Shown piece after piece: positions 8,714 to 17,022 of a stretch of 64,000 nucleotides of DNA (its first letter is position 1; every line of letters begins with the position of its first letter). A model generated the notes under the pieces. The model saw only the letters and a program-made list of their open reading frames with translations, was not told the DNA's origin and did not search any database. Origin of the DNA: Allorhizobium borbori (GTDB taxonomy: Bacteria; Pseudomonadota; Alphaproteobacteria; Rhizobiales; Rhizobiaceae); contig NZ_JACIDU010000004.1 in NCBI RefSeq assembly GCF_014196535.1, positions 240,157 through 304,156 of the forward strand, in the 5' to 3' direction. A program made the position numbers and the translations under genes.

Positions 8714-11170
8714 ATGATCAGATTGATTGGATACTTCTTCGGGCTGGCCAGCGTTCTGTTTCTGGGCGCAGCCGCCGCAGTTGCCATTTATCTGGCCGGC
8801 GTGATGCGCGACCTGCCGGACTACGCGGTCCTGAGCGCCTATGCACCGCCGGTGACGACGCGCGTTCATGCCGGTAACGGTGAATTGATGGCGGAGTATG
8901 CCAAGGAAAAGCGCCTGTTCCTGCCGATCCAGGCCATTCCGGATCGCGTCAAGGCTGCCTTTATCGCCGCCGAAGACAAGAACTTCTACACGCATCCGGG
9001 TGTCGACCCCTATGGTCTGGCGCGCGCCGTGGTCAACAACCTTCAGAACATCGGCTCTGACCGCCGTCCCGAGGGCGCATCCACCATCACGCAGCAGGTG
9101 GCCAAGAACTTCCTGCTGACCGCCGACCAGACGATGTCGCGCAAGGTGAAGGAGGCAATCCTCTCCTTCCGCATCGAGAAAGCCTATTCGAAGGACAAGA
9201 TCCTCGAACTCTATCTGAACGAAATCTTCTTCGGCCAGAACGCCTACGGCATCGCCAGCGCTGCGCTCACCTACTTCAACAAGTCCGTGACCGAACTGAC
9301 CATTGCCGAAACCGCTTACCTCGCCGGTCTGCCGAAGGGGCCGAACAACTACCACCCGTTCCGCAAGACCGACGCGGCCATCGCGCGTCGCAACTACGTG
9401 ATCGACCGAATGGCCGAGGACGGCTACATCACGGTTGACGAGGCGACAGACGCCAAGAAGCAGGATCTCGGCGTCAACATGCGCCGCGGTGGCGCCTATC
9501 TCATGGCATCCGATTACTTTGCCGAGGAGGTTCGCCGCCAGATTATCGATCGCTACGGTGAAAAGGCGCTGTATGAAGGTGGCCTTTCCGTGCGCACGTC
9601 GCTTGATCCCCGTATTCAGGTGGCTGCCCGCAAGGTGCTTCAGGATGGTCTGGTCGATTACGACGAACGCCGCGGCTTCCGCGGTCCGGTCACCCGCCTC
9701 GACGGTGTGAAGGAGTGGGGCGAGGCGCTTGCCGAAGTGTCGGGTCTGCGCGACGTGCCGGAATGGCAGCTCGCGACAGTGCTCGATGCAACGCCAGAGG
9801 GCGTACAGATCGGTCTTCAGCCGTCGCGCGACGGCAGCGGTCGCGTCGTAGCCGAGCGAACGACCGGCACCATCGCGCCGGATGCCATGCGCTGGGCCTT
9901 CCGTTCCGCAACCGGTGCCTACAAGACCGCGAAGTCGCCCGAGGGCGTCCTGTCGCGCGGCGATGTCATCTATGTCGAGCAGGTCGGCGGCAAGACGTCG
10001 CGTCAGTGGCGCCTGCGCCAGCCTCCGAAGGTGCAGGGCGGCCTCGTGGCCATGGACCCGCATACCGGCCGTGTCCTGGCGATTGCCGGCGGCTTCTCCT
10101 ACGCGCAGTCGGAGTTCAACCGCGCCACGCAGGCCATGCGCCAGCCCGGTTCCTCCTTCAAGCCCTTCGTCTACGCTGCGGCGCTCGACAATGGTTATAC
10201 ACCCGCCTCAGTCATCATGGACGCACCGATCGAGATCGTCTCCGGCGGCAAGGTGTGGAAGCCGGAAAACTATGGTGGCGGTTCGGCCGGCCCCTCGACC
10301 TTGCGTCTTGGCATCGAGAAATCGCGCAACCTGATGACCGTGCGTCTCGCCGATGACATGGGCATGAGCCTCGTTGCCGAATACGCCGAACGCTTCGGCA
10401 TTTACGACAAGATGCTGCCGGTGCTCGCCATGTCGCTGGGTTCCGGTGAAACGACGGTCATGCGCATGGTTTCGGCCTATGCCGTTCTCGCCAATGGCGG
10501 CAAGCAGATCAAGCCGACACTGATCGACCGCATTCAGGACCGTTACGGCAAGACCATCTTCCGCCACGAGGAGCGCACCTGTGAAGGCTGCAATGCGCCG
10601 AGTTGGAGCGGGCAGGACGAGCCGCAGATCGTGGATAACCGCGAGCAGGTTCTCGATCCGATGACCGCCTACCAGATCACCTCGATGATGGAAGGCGTGG
10701 TCAAGCGCGGTACGGCGGCCGGCAAGGTCAATCTCGACCGCGACGTGGCCGGCAAGACCGGTACGACCAATGACGAAAAGGACGCCTGGTTCGTCGGCTA
10801 CACGCCGGATCTCGTTGCCGGTCTCTATATCGGTTACGATACGCCCACGCCGCTCGGCCGTGGTGGTACAGGTGGTGCGCTGTCTGCGCCGCTGTTCAAC
10901 AACTTCATGCAGGAAGCCGTGAAGGGCACGCCACCGTCGAAGTTCATCGTGCCGGAAGGCATGGTCATGATCCCGGTCAACCGCAAGACGGGCATGCAGG
11001 CATCGGAAGGCGACCCGGACATGATCATGGAAGCATTCAAGCCCGGCACCGGCCCGGCCGACAGCTTCTCGGTGATCGGCATGGAAGGCACGATGGCACC
11101 GGAGGAAATTCTCCGCACCTCGCCGCAGGCCCAGCAGGCCGTACAGTCCGGTTCCGGCGGCCTCTTCTGA
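8714..11170 (+). CDS. mrcA: Class A penicillin-binding protein 1a (transglycosylase/transpeptidase)
   Basis: A bifunctional peptidoglycan synthase of 818 residues anchored in the inner membrane by one N-terminal helix (about 5-27). The glycosyltransferase (GT51) domain follows, with EDKNFYTHPGVDP containing the catalytic Glu, and GASTITQQVAKN. An OB-like inserted region precedes the transpeptidase domain, which shows the serine motif SSFKPF, the SRN motif in EKSRNLMT and the KTGTT motif. Length and order fit the PBP1a subfamily of alphaproteobacteria. A terminator follows. It lies downstream of the amidase, so synthesis and cleavage of the wall are encoded side by side. Confidence 0.97.
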   Translation: MIRLIGYFFGLASVLFLGAAAAVAIYLAGVMRDLPDYAVLSAYAPPVTTRVHAGNGELMAEYAKEKRLFLPIQAIPDRVKAAFIAAEDKNFYTHPGVDPYGLARAVVNNLQNIGSDRRPEGASTITQQVAKNFLLTADQTMSRKVKEAILSFRIEKAYSKDKILELYLNEIFFGQNAYGIASAALTYFNKSVTELTIAETAYLAGLPKGPNNYHPFRKTDAAIARRNYVIDRMAEDGYITVDEATDAKKQDLGVNMRRGGAYLMASDYFAEEVRRQIIDRYGEKALYEGGLSVRTSLDPRIQVAARKVLQDGLVDYDERRGFRGPVTRLDGVKEWGEALAEVSGLRDVPEWQLATVLDATPEGVQIGLQPSRDGSGRVVAERTTGTIAPDAMRWAFRSATGAYKTAKSPEGVLSRGDVIYVEQVGGKTSRQWRLRQPPKVQGGLVAMDPHTGRVLAIAGGFSYAQSEFNRATQAMRQPGSSFKPFVYAAALDNGYTPASVIMDAPIEIVSGGKVWKPENYGGGSAGPSTLRLGIEKSRNLMTVRLADDMGMSLVAEYAERFGIYDKMLPVLAMSLGSGETTVMRMVSAYAVLANGGKQIKPTLIDRIQDRYGKTIFRHEERTCEGCNAPSWSGQDEPQIVDNREQVLDPMTAYQITSMMEGVVKRGTAAGKVNLDRDVAGKTGTTNDEKDAWFVGYTPDLVAGLYIGYDTPTPLGRGGTGGALSAPLFNNFMQEAVKGTPPSKFIVPEGMVMIPVNRKTGMQASEGDPDMIMEAFKPGTGPADSFSVIGMEGTMAPEEILRTSPQAQQAVQSGSGGLF

Positions 11171-11201
11171 TTGGCCTCCGGTTTCTCGCGAAGATCGACA
11201 G

Positions 11202-11232
11202 AACCGCCACGGTCATGCCGTGGCGGTTTTCG
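11202..11232 (+). terminator. Intrinsic terminator after mrcA
   Basis: Perfect 11-bp stem AACCGCCACGG (11202-11212) with CCGTGGCGGTT (11218-11228), loop TCATG, followed by TTTTCG. It ends the mrcA transcript before the next gene. Confidence 0.85.
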
Positions 11233-11330
11233 TTTGGCGTCATGAAACGTCGATCTTTCTGAAAACCCTCTGTCACACATGGCGGATAAGTCCGGCGGGT
11301 CCACTTCAATCGGATGTGAGGAACCCCCCG

Positions 11331-12692
11331 ATGTTGAAACGCGCCATTATGACCTCCGTTGCGCTTGCCGCACTCAGCCTGTCGGCTGCCGCCGAGGAGA
11401 AGGCCTTCCCGTCAAAACTTGCCGGCCATGTCTATCTGCCGGCCCTTTCGCTCATTGCCCCGCCGGCCGATGCGCCGCGTGATGCCTGGATTTCCGGCAA
11501 GTTCACCGGCAAGGCCCGCAACGACAAGCCGATGACCGTGCCGGGCGACGTCGGCAAGGCCTATGGCAGCCACCTGACGGGCATTTCGCTGCCGTTTATC
11601 GGCCAGCCCATGCAGGGCATGTCCGGTTTCGCCATGAACCGTGCAGAGGACGGCAGCGTCTTCACGTTGACGGATAACGGTTACGGCGCCAAGCTGAACA
11701 GCCCGGATGCGCTGTTGTTCTTTCATCGCATGAAGCCCGACTTCGCCGCCGGCAAGATCGAGCGCGCCGAGACCGTGTTTCTGCGTGATCCCGACCGCAA
11801 GGTTCCTTTCCGCATTGCCTATGAGGGTACGGACAGCCGCTATCTGACGGGTGCCGATTTCGACCCGGAAAGCATCCAGTATCTCAACGGCGAAATCTGG
11901 ATCGGGGACGAGTTCGGGCCCTATATCATTCGCGCGAAGGCGGATGGCCGTATCGTGGCCGTTTATCCGACCCTGTTGGACGGCAAGGCCCTGACCGGTC
12001 CGGATACGCCCGGCACCGTCGTTCCCGCAGTTCCGGGCAAGGATTTCCGGGTGCAGCGTTCCGGCGGCTATGAAGGCATGGCGCTTCAGCCCGGAACCAA
12101 CCTGCTCTGGGGCATGCTCGAAAAGCCACTGCTTGGCGACGACGGCAAGCCGGAAGGTGATTACCTGCGGGTCATAACCTTCGATACCGGCAAGGCCGAG
12201 TGGACCGGCCAGAGCTTCAAGTTCAAGCTGGCCGAAGGTGCCGCCGCCATCGGTGATTTCAACTTCATAGACGCCACGCGCGCGCTGGTGATTGAGCGTG
12301 ACAATGGCGAGGGCGATGCCAGCCTTGCCTGTGCAGCGGATGCGCAGGACAAGTCTGCATGCTATCCGGTTTCCGCCAAGGTCAAGCACATCGTTCTGGT
12401 CGATACGTCCAGGATCGATGCCGACGGCTTCATTCACCGCATCGGTTATATCGACCTGATGGACGTGAACGATCCGGACGGCAAGGCGCTCAAGTCTGTG
12501 ACCGGTCGTGAGCCGAACGGCAGGTTCACTTTCCCCTTCTTTACGATTGAAGATGTGATGCGCGTCGATGACACCCACATCATGATCGCCAACGACAACA
12601 ACCTGCCATTTTCCGGCGGGCGGGAAATCGGCAAGGCCGCCAATAACGAGTTCATTCTGCTCGAAACCGGTGATTTCCTGAACGCGAAGTGA
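11331..12692 (+). CDS. Secreted esterase-like/phytase-like beta-propeller protein
   Basis: This 453-residue protein has a short Sec signal peptide (MLKRAIMTSVALAALSLSAAA) and is therefore exported. The mature part matches the pattern I know for the esterase-like activity of phytase family: GMSGFAMNRAEDGSVFTLTDNGYGAK, DPESIQYLNGEIWIGDEFGPYIIR, GYEGMALQPG and a C-terminal IANDNNLPFSGGRE segment. These acidic loops suggest a calcium-binding propeller. Substrate is unknown; phosphate release from phytate or another phosphoester is the family-based guess. The start is the ATG at 11331 with GAGGAA upstream; an open frame extends to 11220 but through the mrcA terminator. Confidence 0.85.
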   Translation: MLKRAIMTSVALAALSLSAAAEEKAFPSKLAGHVYLPALSLIAPPADAPRDAWISGKFTGKARNDKPMTVPGDVGKAYGSHLTGISLPFIGQPMQGMSGFAMNRAEDGSVFTLTDNGYGAKLNSPDALLFFHRMKPDFAAGKIERAETVFLRDPDRKVPFRIAYEGTDSRYLTGADFDPESIQYLNGEIWIGDEFGPYIIRAKADGRIVAVYPTLLDGKALTGPDTPGTVVPAVPGKDFRVQRSGGYEGMALQPGTNLLWGMLEKPLLGDDGKPEGDYLRVITFDTGKAEWTGQSFKFKLAEGAAAIGDFNFIDATRALVIERDNGEGDASLACAADAQDKSACYPVSAKVKHIVLVDTSRIDADGFIHRIGYIDLMDVNDPDGKALKSVTGREPNGRFTFPFFTIEDVMRVDDTHIMIANDNNLPFSGGREIGKAANNEFILLETGDFLNAK

Positions 12693-12725
12693 TCGCCCTT
12701 CGACCGCTTTGAAGGAACTGAGGAT

Positions 12726-12757
12726 ACGGGCGGGGGTTTACATCCTCGCCCGTCGCT
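12726..12757 (+). terminator. Probable intrinsic terminator before prfB
   Basis: Stem ACGGGCG (12726-12732) with CGCCCGT (12747-12753), a 14-base loop, then CGCTTTT. The large loop makes it weaker than the others in the window. Confidence 0.5.
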
Positions 12758-12799
12758 TTTATGCACGGGGCGTTTTCCGACGACAGGAAGAATGGAACC

Positions 12800-13931
12800 A
12801 TGCGAGCTGAAATCGTAAACGTAACCGACGAAATCAAGCAGGCCATAAGCCTGCTGAGGAGGCATCTTTGACTGGGATCAGGCGGTAAGACGACTGGACT
12901 GGTTGAATAACAAGGCAGAGGACCCGAACCTCTGGAATAATGCTTCCGAAGCCCAGAAGCTGATGCGCGAGCGGCAGCAACTGGAAGAGTCGATCTCCGG
13001 CGTGCGTTCGCTCGAACAGCAGTTGAACGACAATGTCGAACTGATCGAGATGGGCGAGGAAGAGGGTGACGCCGACATCGTCACCGACGCCGAGAATGCA
13101 CTGAAGGCGCTGCGCGCCGAAGCAAACCGCCGCCAGGTGGAAGCCATGCTCTCCGGCGAGGCTGACGCGAATGACACCTATGTGGAAGTGCATTCGGGCG
13201 CAGGCGGCACGGAAAGCCAGGACTGGGCGAACATGCTTTTGCGCATGTACACCCGCTGGGCGGAGCGGTCCGGCTTCAAGGTCGAACTGCTCGAGGTGAG
13301 CGATGGCGAAGAGGCCGGCATCAAGTCCGCGACGATCCTCGTCAAGGGCCACAATGCCTACGGCTGGATGAAGACCGAATCGGGCGTGCATCGCCTGGTG
13401 CGTATTTCGCCCTACGATTCGAACGCGCGCCGCCACACCTCGTTCTCGTCCATCTGGGTCTACCCGGTGGTCGATGACTCGATCCAGATCGAGGTCAACG
13501 AGAGCGATTGCCGTATCGACACCTACCGGTCGTCGGGCGCGGGTGGTCAGCACGTCAACACCACCGACTCGGCCGTGCGTATCACGCATATTCCGAGCGG
13601 CATCGTCGTGGCCTGCCAGCAGGAACGTTCGCAGCACAAGAACCGCGCCAAGGCCTGGGACATGCTGCGCGCCCGCCTTTATGAAGCAGAGCTGAAGAAG
13701 CGCGAGGAGGCCGCCAACGCCGAAGCCGCGTCGAAGACGGATATCGGCTGGGGTCATCAGATCCGGTCCTACGTGCTTCAGCCCTATCAGCTCGTGAAGG
13801 ACCTGCGCACCGGTGTGGAAAGCACCGCGCCGGGTGATGTGCTGGATGGCGACCTGAACGAGTTCATGGAAGCGGCACTTGCCCACCGCATCAGCGGCAA
13901 GGCGGACGCAGCCGTCGCCGACATCGATTGA
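12800..13931 (+). CDS. prfB: Peptide chain release factor 2, with programmed +1 frameshift
   Basis: RF2 ends translation at UGA and UAA. The gene starts at ATG 12800 ([12 protein letters not shown]) and reads 23 codons to CTT followed by an in-frame TGA at 12869-12871; slipping forward one base there gives GAC and continues to 13931, yielding 376 residues, normal for RF2. The GGQ peptide-release motif is in [17 protein letters not shown]. The stop-recognition motif, SPF in E. coli, reads SPY here ([11 protein letters not shown]). A prediction starting at 12903 would lose the N-terminal part. Terminators lie on both sides, so prfB is probably monocistronic. Confidence 0.96.
12857..12872 (+). 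promoter_or_regulatory. prfB programmed +1 frameshift site (autoregulation)
   Basis: AGGAGG (12857-12862) lies three bases before CTT TGA C (12866-12872), the arrangement of the known RF2 autoregulatory frameshift. When RF2 is scarce, the ribosome pauses at TGA, the internal Shine-Dalgarno pushes it forward, and full-length RF2 is made. Confidence 0.95.
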
Positions 13932-13955
13932 GTTCGAACGGTTTGACGAGACAAG

Positions 13956-13981
13956 AGCCCGGCCATCGCGCCGGGCTTTTT
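13956..13981 (+). terminator. Intrinsic terminator after prfB
   Basis: AGCCCGGC (13956-13963) pairs with GCCGGGCT (13970-13977), loop CATCGC, followed by TTTT. It separates prfB from the convergent Yip1-like gene. Confidence 0.8.
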
Positions 13982-14003
13982 CGTCGCCGGAGTCGTGTCG
14001 CAG

Positions 14004-14663
14004 TCACATCGTCAAAAGCGCGATGCTGGTCTGGCTGACAAGTTCGCCGATGACGAAGACCATTATTGCCGCGAATATCGTGCCCGGCCAACCGAATTGC
14101 GCACGCCGGCGGAAAAAGACCATTTCGGCAAAGAGCAGCCACAGGATGGCGACCCCAAGCGCGCCCACGGCCCATACGTCACCACGGCCAGCAAGAATGA
14201 GGCAAGGGGAGGTGACGAGGGCGTAGGGCGCCATGATATAGCATTGTTGCGCGAAAGGCAGCCGGAGCGTGTCACGGTTGATGCTTCCAGGCGTAAAGAG
14301 ATCGTAGATGACTGCGCCGGTGATGGGGAAGAATGTGAAGATCACCATGCGGAAGAGCAGCAGCGCCATCAGGCTTTCGGTAATCGCCTTTCCCATGCGT
14401 GAACTGGAGATGGCGGCCACCTCCTGCGGCGTAAGCGGCACGAAGAGAGCGCCGATGGCAAGCGATACGAGCAGGAAAAGCGCTGGCCGCATTGCATTCG
14501 CATAGGCTTCCTTTTCGTCCTTGAGGCTTTCGGTCGCCACATAGTCCATCATCCGGCCGGGATTGATGATGACCTTGATGACGGTGAGCGGGTAGAAGAG
14601 AACCCACAGCATGAGTTCATAGGCGAACTGCTCGATCGCTCTTGTCGCATTCAGAAAGTCCAT
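14004..14663 (-). CDS. Multi-pass membrane protein, Yip1-domain-like
   Basis: A 219-residue protein with about five hydrophobic segments (roughly 15-35, 62-82, 98-120, 138-160 and 185-212) and a conserved-looking N-terminal amphipathic stretch (NPGRMMDYVATESLKDEKEAYANAMRPALF). The overall pattern is that of small Yip1/permease-like inner-membrane proteins found widely in rhizobia; function is unknown. GGGGGTGGT directly precedes the start codon. It converges with prfB and lies 47 bases downstream of an exported protein on the same strand. Confidence 0.7.
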   Translation of the reverse strand: MDFLNATRAIEQFAYELMLWVLFYPLTVIKVIINPGRMMDYVATESLKDEKEAYANAMRPALFLLVSLAIGALFVPLTPQEVAAISSSRMGKAITESLMALLLFRMVIFTFFPITGAVIYDLFTPGSINRDTLRLPFAQQCYIMAPYALVTSPCLILAGRGDVWAVGALGVAILWLLFAEMVFFRRRAQFGWPGTIFAAIMVFVIGELVSQTSIALLTM

Positions 14664-14710
14664 ACCACCCCCGTCAGCCGCGATAAGCCGAACCCGCGTG
14701 ACCTGCCGCC

Positions 14711-15178
14711 TCAGTTGGTCGCCCGTTCAACCCGGATTTCGCCGAGGTCATCAATCAGCACGGTCCAGGTTTCCGGTTCGCGCTGGGCCGGGTCGGTCTT
14801 CAGAAACACGCTGGCGAAAAGGCCCGGCTGCGTGGTGACGCCGTTCGAACTTTCCGGACGAATATCGGTCACATAGGGCCGGAGTGCCGAAAGCTCTTCC
14901 AGCTCGACGCTTTCGACCAGAGCAAGGCCGGTGTCGGATACCGCAACCTGTTGCAGATAGACCTTGGCCGTGCGGTCTGGCTGGCGCAGTGCGATGAGCT
15001 TGTAATAGCCCTTGCGAGGCCGGCTGTCTTGCGCGACATCCGCCGGCGATTCCTCCCAGAATCCGCTGCTCGTTGCAAAAATCGCCTCGACCGGTACGCT
15101 TTCGATATCCGCTGCCCGCACTGGCAGGGTGAGCATCACGAGGCTTGCAGCCAGAAATCCGGATGTCATGCGCTGCAT
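14711..15178 (-). CDS. Exported hypothetical protein
   Basis: The product has 155 residues: a signal peptide (MQRMTSGFLAASLVMLTLPVRAA) and a soluble mature part of about 130 residues with a repeated beta-strand feel (VYLQQVAVSDTGLALVESVELEE). I recognise no catalytic motif. The start at 15178 has GGAG seven bases upstream; an ATG at 15190 is also in frame but has no site. It follows nadK by 19 bases on the same strand and is probably in its transcript. Confidence 0.65.
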   Translation of the reverse strand: MQRMTSGFLAASLVMLTLPVRAADIESVPVEAIFATSSGFWEESPADVAQDSRPRKGYYKLIALRQPDRTAKVYLQQVAVSDTGLALVESVELEELSALRPYVTDIRPESSNGVTTQPGLFASVFLKTDPAQREPETWTVLIDDLGEIRVERATN

Positions 15179-15197
15179 TGGCGTCTCCATGGGAGGC

Positions 15198-15971
15198 TCA
15201 GGTTGCGAACTGTTCCGCGAGAATGCGATCGGACCAGGAGCGGTTGGGGTCGGACAGGATGCGAGCCGTCGTTTCGCGCGATTGTTCGATGCGAACCTTG
15301 AGGACCGATTTGACCTCGGTGTGATCGGCAACAGCGTTGACGGGGCGCTTGCCGGGTTCGAGGATCTGGATATCCACAACCGCGGTTTCAGGCAGCAGCG
15401 CGCCACGCCAACGCCGCGGACGAAACGCGCTGACCGGCGTCATGGCCAGAAGTCGCGATTCCAGTGGCAGGATAGGGCCATGAGCGGAAAGATTATAGGC
15501 GGTTGACCCAACGGGGGTGGCGACCATCAGGCCATCGCAGATGAGTTCCTCAAGCCGCACGGTGCCATCAACCTCGACCCGCAGCTTGGCGGCCTGATAG
15601 GACTGACGAAACAGCGACACTTCGTTGATGGCGAGCGCAGAGCGCAGAATCCCTTCGCTGTCCTCCGTAATCATCCGCAGAGGATGGAACTTGTTTTCCA
15701 CGGAGGCGGCGATGCGTTCAATGAGATCGGTCGTGCGGTATTCGTTCATCAGAAAGCCGACGGAGCCGCGGTTCATGCCGTAAACGCTTTGGCCGCTGTT
15801 CATTGTGGCATGCAGCGTCTGCAACATGAAGCCATCGCCGCCAAGCACGACGATCACATCGGCTTCATAGAAAGAGGCGTCGCCATATAGACGGACCAGT
15901 TCCTCACGCGCTTCCTGTGCCTCCGGCACAGCGGAGGCCACGAACGAGATGGTCTGGAACGGCTGGGGCAT
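15198..15971 (-). CDS. nadK: NAD kinase
   Basis: A 257-residue cytoplasmic kinase that phosphorylates NAD to NADP using ATP. It shows the GGDG motif (VLGGDGFML, residues 44-47), the NE motif (INEVSLFR) and the glycine-rich GSTAYNLSAHGPILPL segment that binds NAD. It is somewhat shorter than E. coli NadK, as in other alphaproteobacteria. A plausible promoter lies 30-57 bases upstream. Two envelope-type genes follow in the same direction. Confidence 0.95.
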   Translation of the reverse strand: MPQPFQTISFVASAVPEAQEAREELVRLYGDASFYEADVIVVLGGDGFMLQTLHATMNSGQSVYGMNRGSVGFLMNEYRTTDLIERIAASVENKFHPLRMITEDSEGILRSALAINEVSLFRQSYQAAKLRVEVDGTVRLEELICDGLMVATPVGSTAYNLSAHGPILPLESRLLAMTPVSAFRPRRWRGALLPETAVVDIQILEPGKRPVNAVADHTEVKSVLKVRIEQSRETTARILSDPNRSWSDRILAEQFAT

Positions 15972-16000
15972 GCCTTCGGTCCTGCAAACTGAATGGGTCG

Positions 16001-16028
16001 GTTATAGGCGAAAGAGGCGAAGTCTCAA
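16001..16028 (-). promoter_or_regulatory. Putative nadK promoter
   Basis: On the minus strand TTGAGA (complement of 16023-16028) and TATAAC (complement of 16001-16006) are 16 bases apart, 30 bases before the nadK start. This is a good match to a housekeeping sigma-70 promoter; not confirmed. Confidence 0.5.
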
Positions 16029-16133
16029 GCCGTTTTACTCATATAGGGTTCGCCTGCGTCATTTGAGCGACGCAGCCTGCCCATCAATTTTCCCTTTACA
16101 CAGCGGCAGAATATGCTACTTGCCAACCCAAGT

Positions 16134-16209
<76 letters not shown>

Positions 16210-16640
16210 TAAATTCCCAGTTGAAATGAGAGATTTAGCAGGCGCTGGCGATTGGGCTGGCGGACGTGCTTGCCGTCGTACATTCAAGGGTAAATGCTGA
16301 AAGCGGCTTTGCGCCGAATTTATAGAGCTAACCTTCTCGTATTGGCTTTTCTCACCGCTGGTTTGCGGTTGAAATTTGTCAATAATCGCTCACATGCGCG
16401 TGGCACATCTCTCTGAATTCGAAATAAATTATTGATTTTTGAATTATTGCATTTTTTTAAAATGAAGATATTTGCGTTTTGATGAATTTGTATCAATTTA
16501 TACTCTATATTTTTGTGTCGATGTGATTTTTATTTTGAATAATACATTGTCTTTGCGCCGACCGGGTCGCACGGCGGCGGGTCGATGATACCGGCTGTGA
16601 ACTTGACGTTTCTCAGGTAAAATATCGGCATATCGGACTG
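16210..16640. other. Gene-free region with an AT-rich core next to tRNA-Thr
   Basis: Between tRNA-Thr and the DUF465 gene there is no coding frame I can support. From about 16415 to 16550 the sequence is strikingly AT-rich against the GC-rich surroundings, with long T runs and a repeated AATTATTG. I see no integrase, no second copy of the tRNA 3' end and no IS ends. It may be a binding region for nucleoid or silencing proteins, or the scar of a lost insertion. Confidence 0.5.
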
Positions 16641-16644
16641 TGTT

Positions 16645-16687
16645 TTGATTTCGATCAAAGTTGACCGGTAGTGAGTTCTCCTATGAT
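16645..16687 (+). promoter_or_regulatory. FNR/FixK-type box and promoter of the DUF465 gene
   Basis: TTGATTTCGATCAA at 16645-16658 is a perfect TTGAT-N4-ATCAA site, the recognition pattern of FNR/FixK/FnrN regulators. TATGAT follows at 16682-16687, a gap of 23 bases, which fits a class II activated promoter (box centred near -41.5). The start codon of the DUF465 gene is at 16715. Confidence 0.65.
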
Positions 16688-16714
16688 CAGGGCAACCACC
16701 AAACAGGAGGAAAC

Positions 16715-16957
16715 ATGTCCAATACCCCGCACACTCTCGGTGAAGAATTCCCCGACCAGCTTGACGCCATCCACGCCCTCAAGGTTTCGGATGCACGTTT
16801 TGCCAAGGTTCTCGAGGAATATGACGATGTGAACGACCAGATTCACCGGTCTGAAACGCGCGTGGATATGCTTTCGGAAGAAGCCGAAAGTGCCCTTCGC
16901 CGTCGCCGTCTGGCGCTCAAGGATGCGATTGCCCAGGCGCTGTCCGCCGCGAAGTAA
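16715..16957 (+). CDS. DUF465 (YdcH-type) small helical protein
   Basis: An 80-residue, highly charged protein predicted to be an all-helical hairpin: residues about 12-45 (LDAIHALKVSDARFAKVLEEYDDVNDQIHR) and 48-80 (RVDMLSEEAESALRRRRLALKDAIAQAL). The motif pattern, with F-x-x-L-x-x-E-Y-x-x-x-n-x-x-I-x-r-x-E, matches the DUF465/YdcH family, whose function is not known to me. AGGAGG lies seven bases before the ATG. It has its own FNR-type promoter and its own terminator, so it is a single-gene unit. Confidence 0.85.
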   Translation: MSNTPHTLGEEFPDQLDAIHALKVSDARFAKVLEEYDDVNDQIHRSETRVDMLSEEAESALRRRRLALKDAIAQALSAAK

Positions 16958-16979
16958 TCCGCTTTCCCATCGACTGCAG

Positions 16980-17010
16980 AGCAACGCGGATAGCCTCCGC
17001 GTTGCTTTTC
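16980..17010. terminator. Terminator after the DUF465 gene
   Basis: AGCAACGCGGA (16980-16990) pairs with TCCGCGTTGCT (16996-17006), loop TAGCC, followed by TTTCTGTTTT. It separates DUF465 from the convergent glycosyltransferase gene. Confidence 0.85.
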
Positions 17011-17022
17011 TGTTTTGGGTGA

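Noticed and set aside
8687..10063. Long open minus-strand frame opposite mrcA
   Set aside because: GC-rich codon bias leaves the reverse frame open; mrcA explains the sequence fully.
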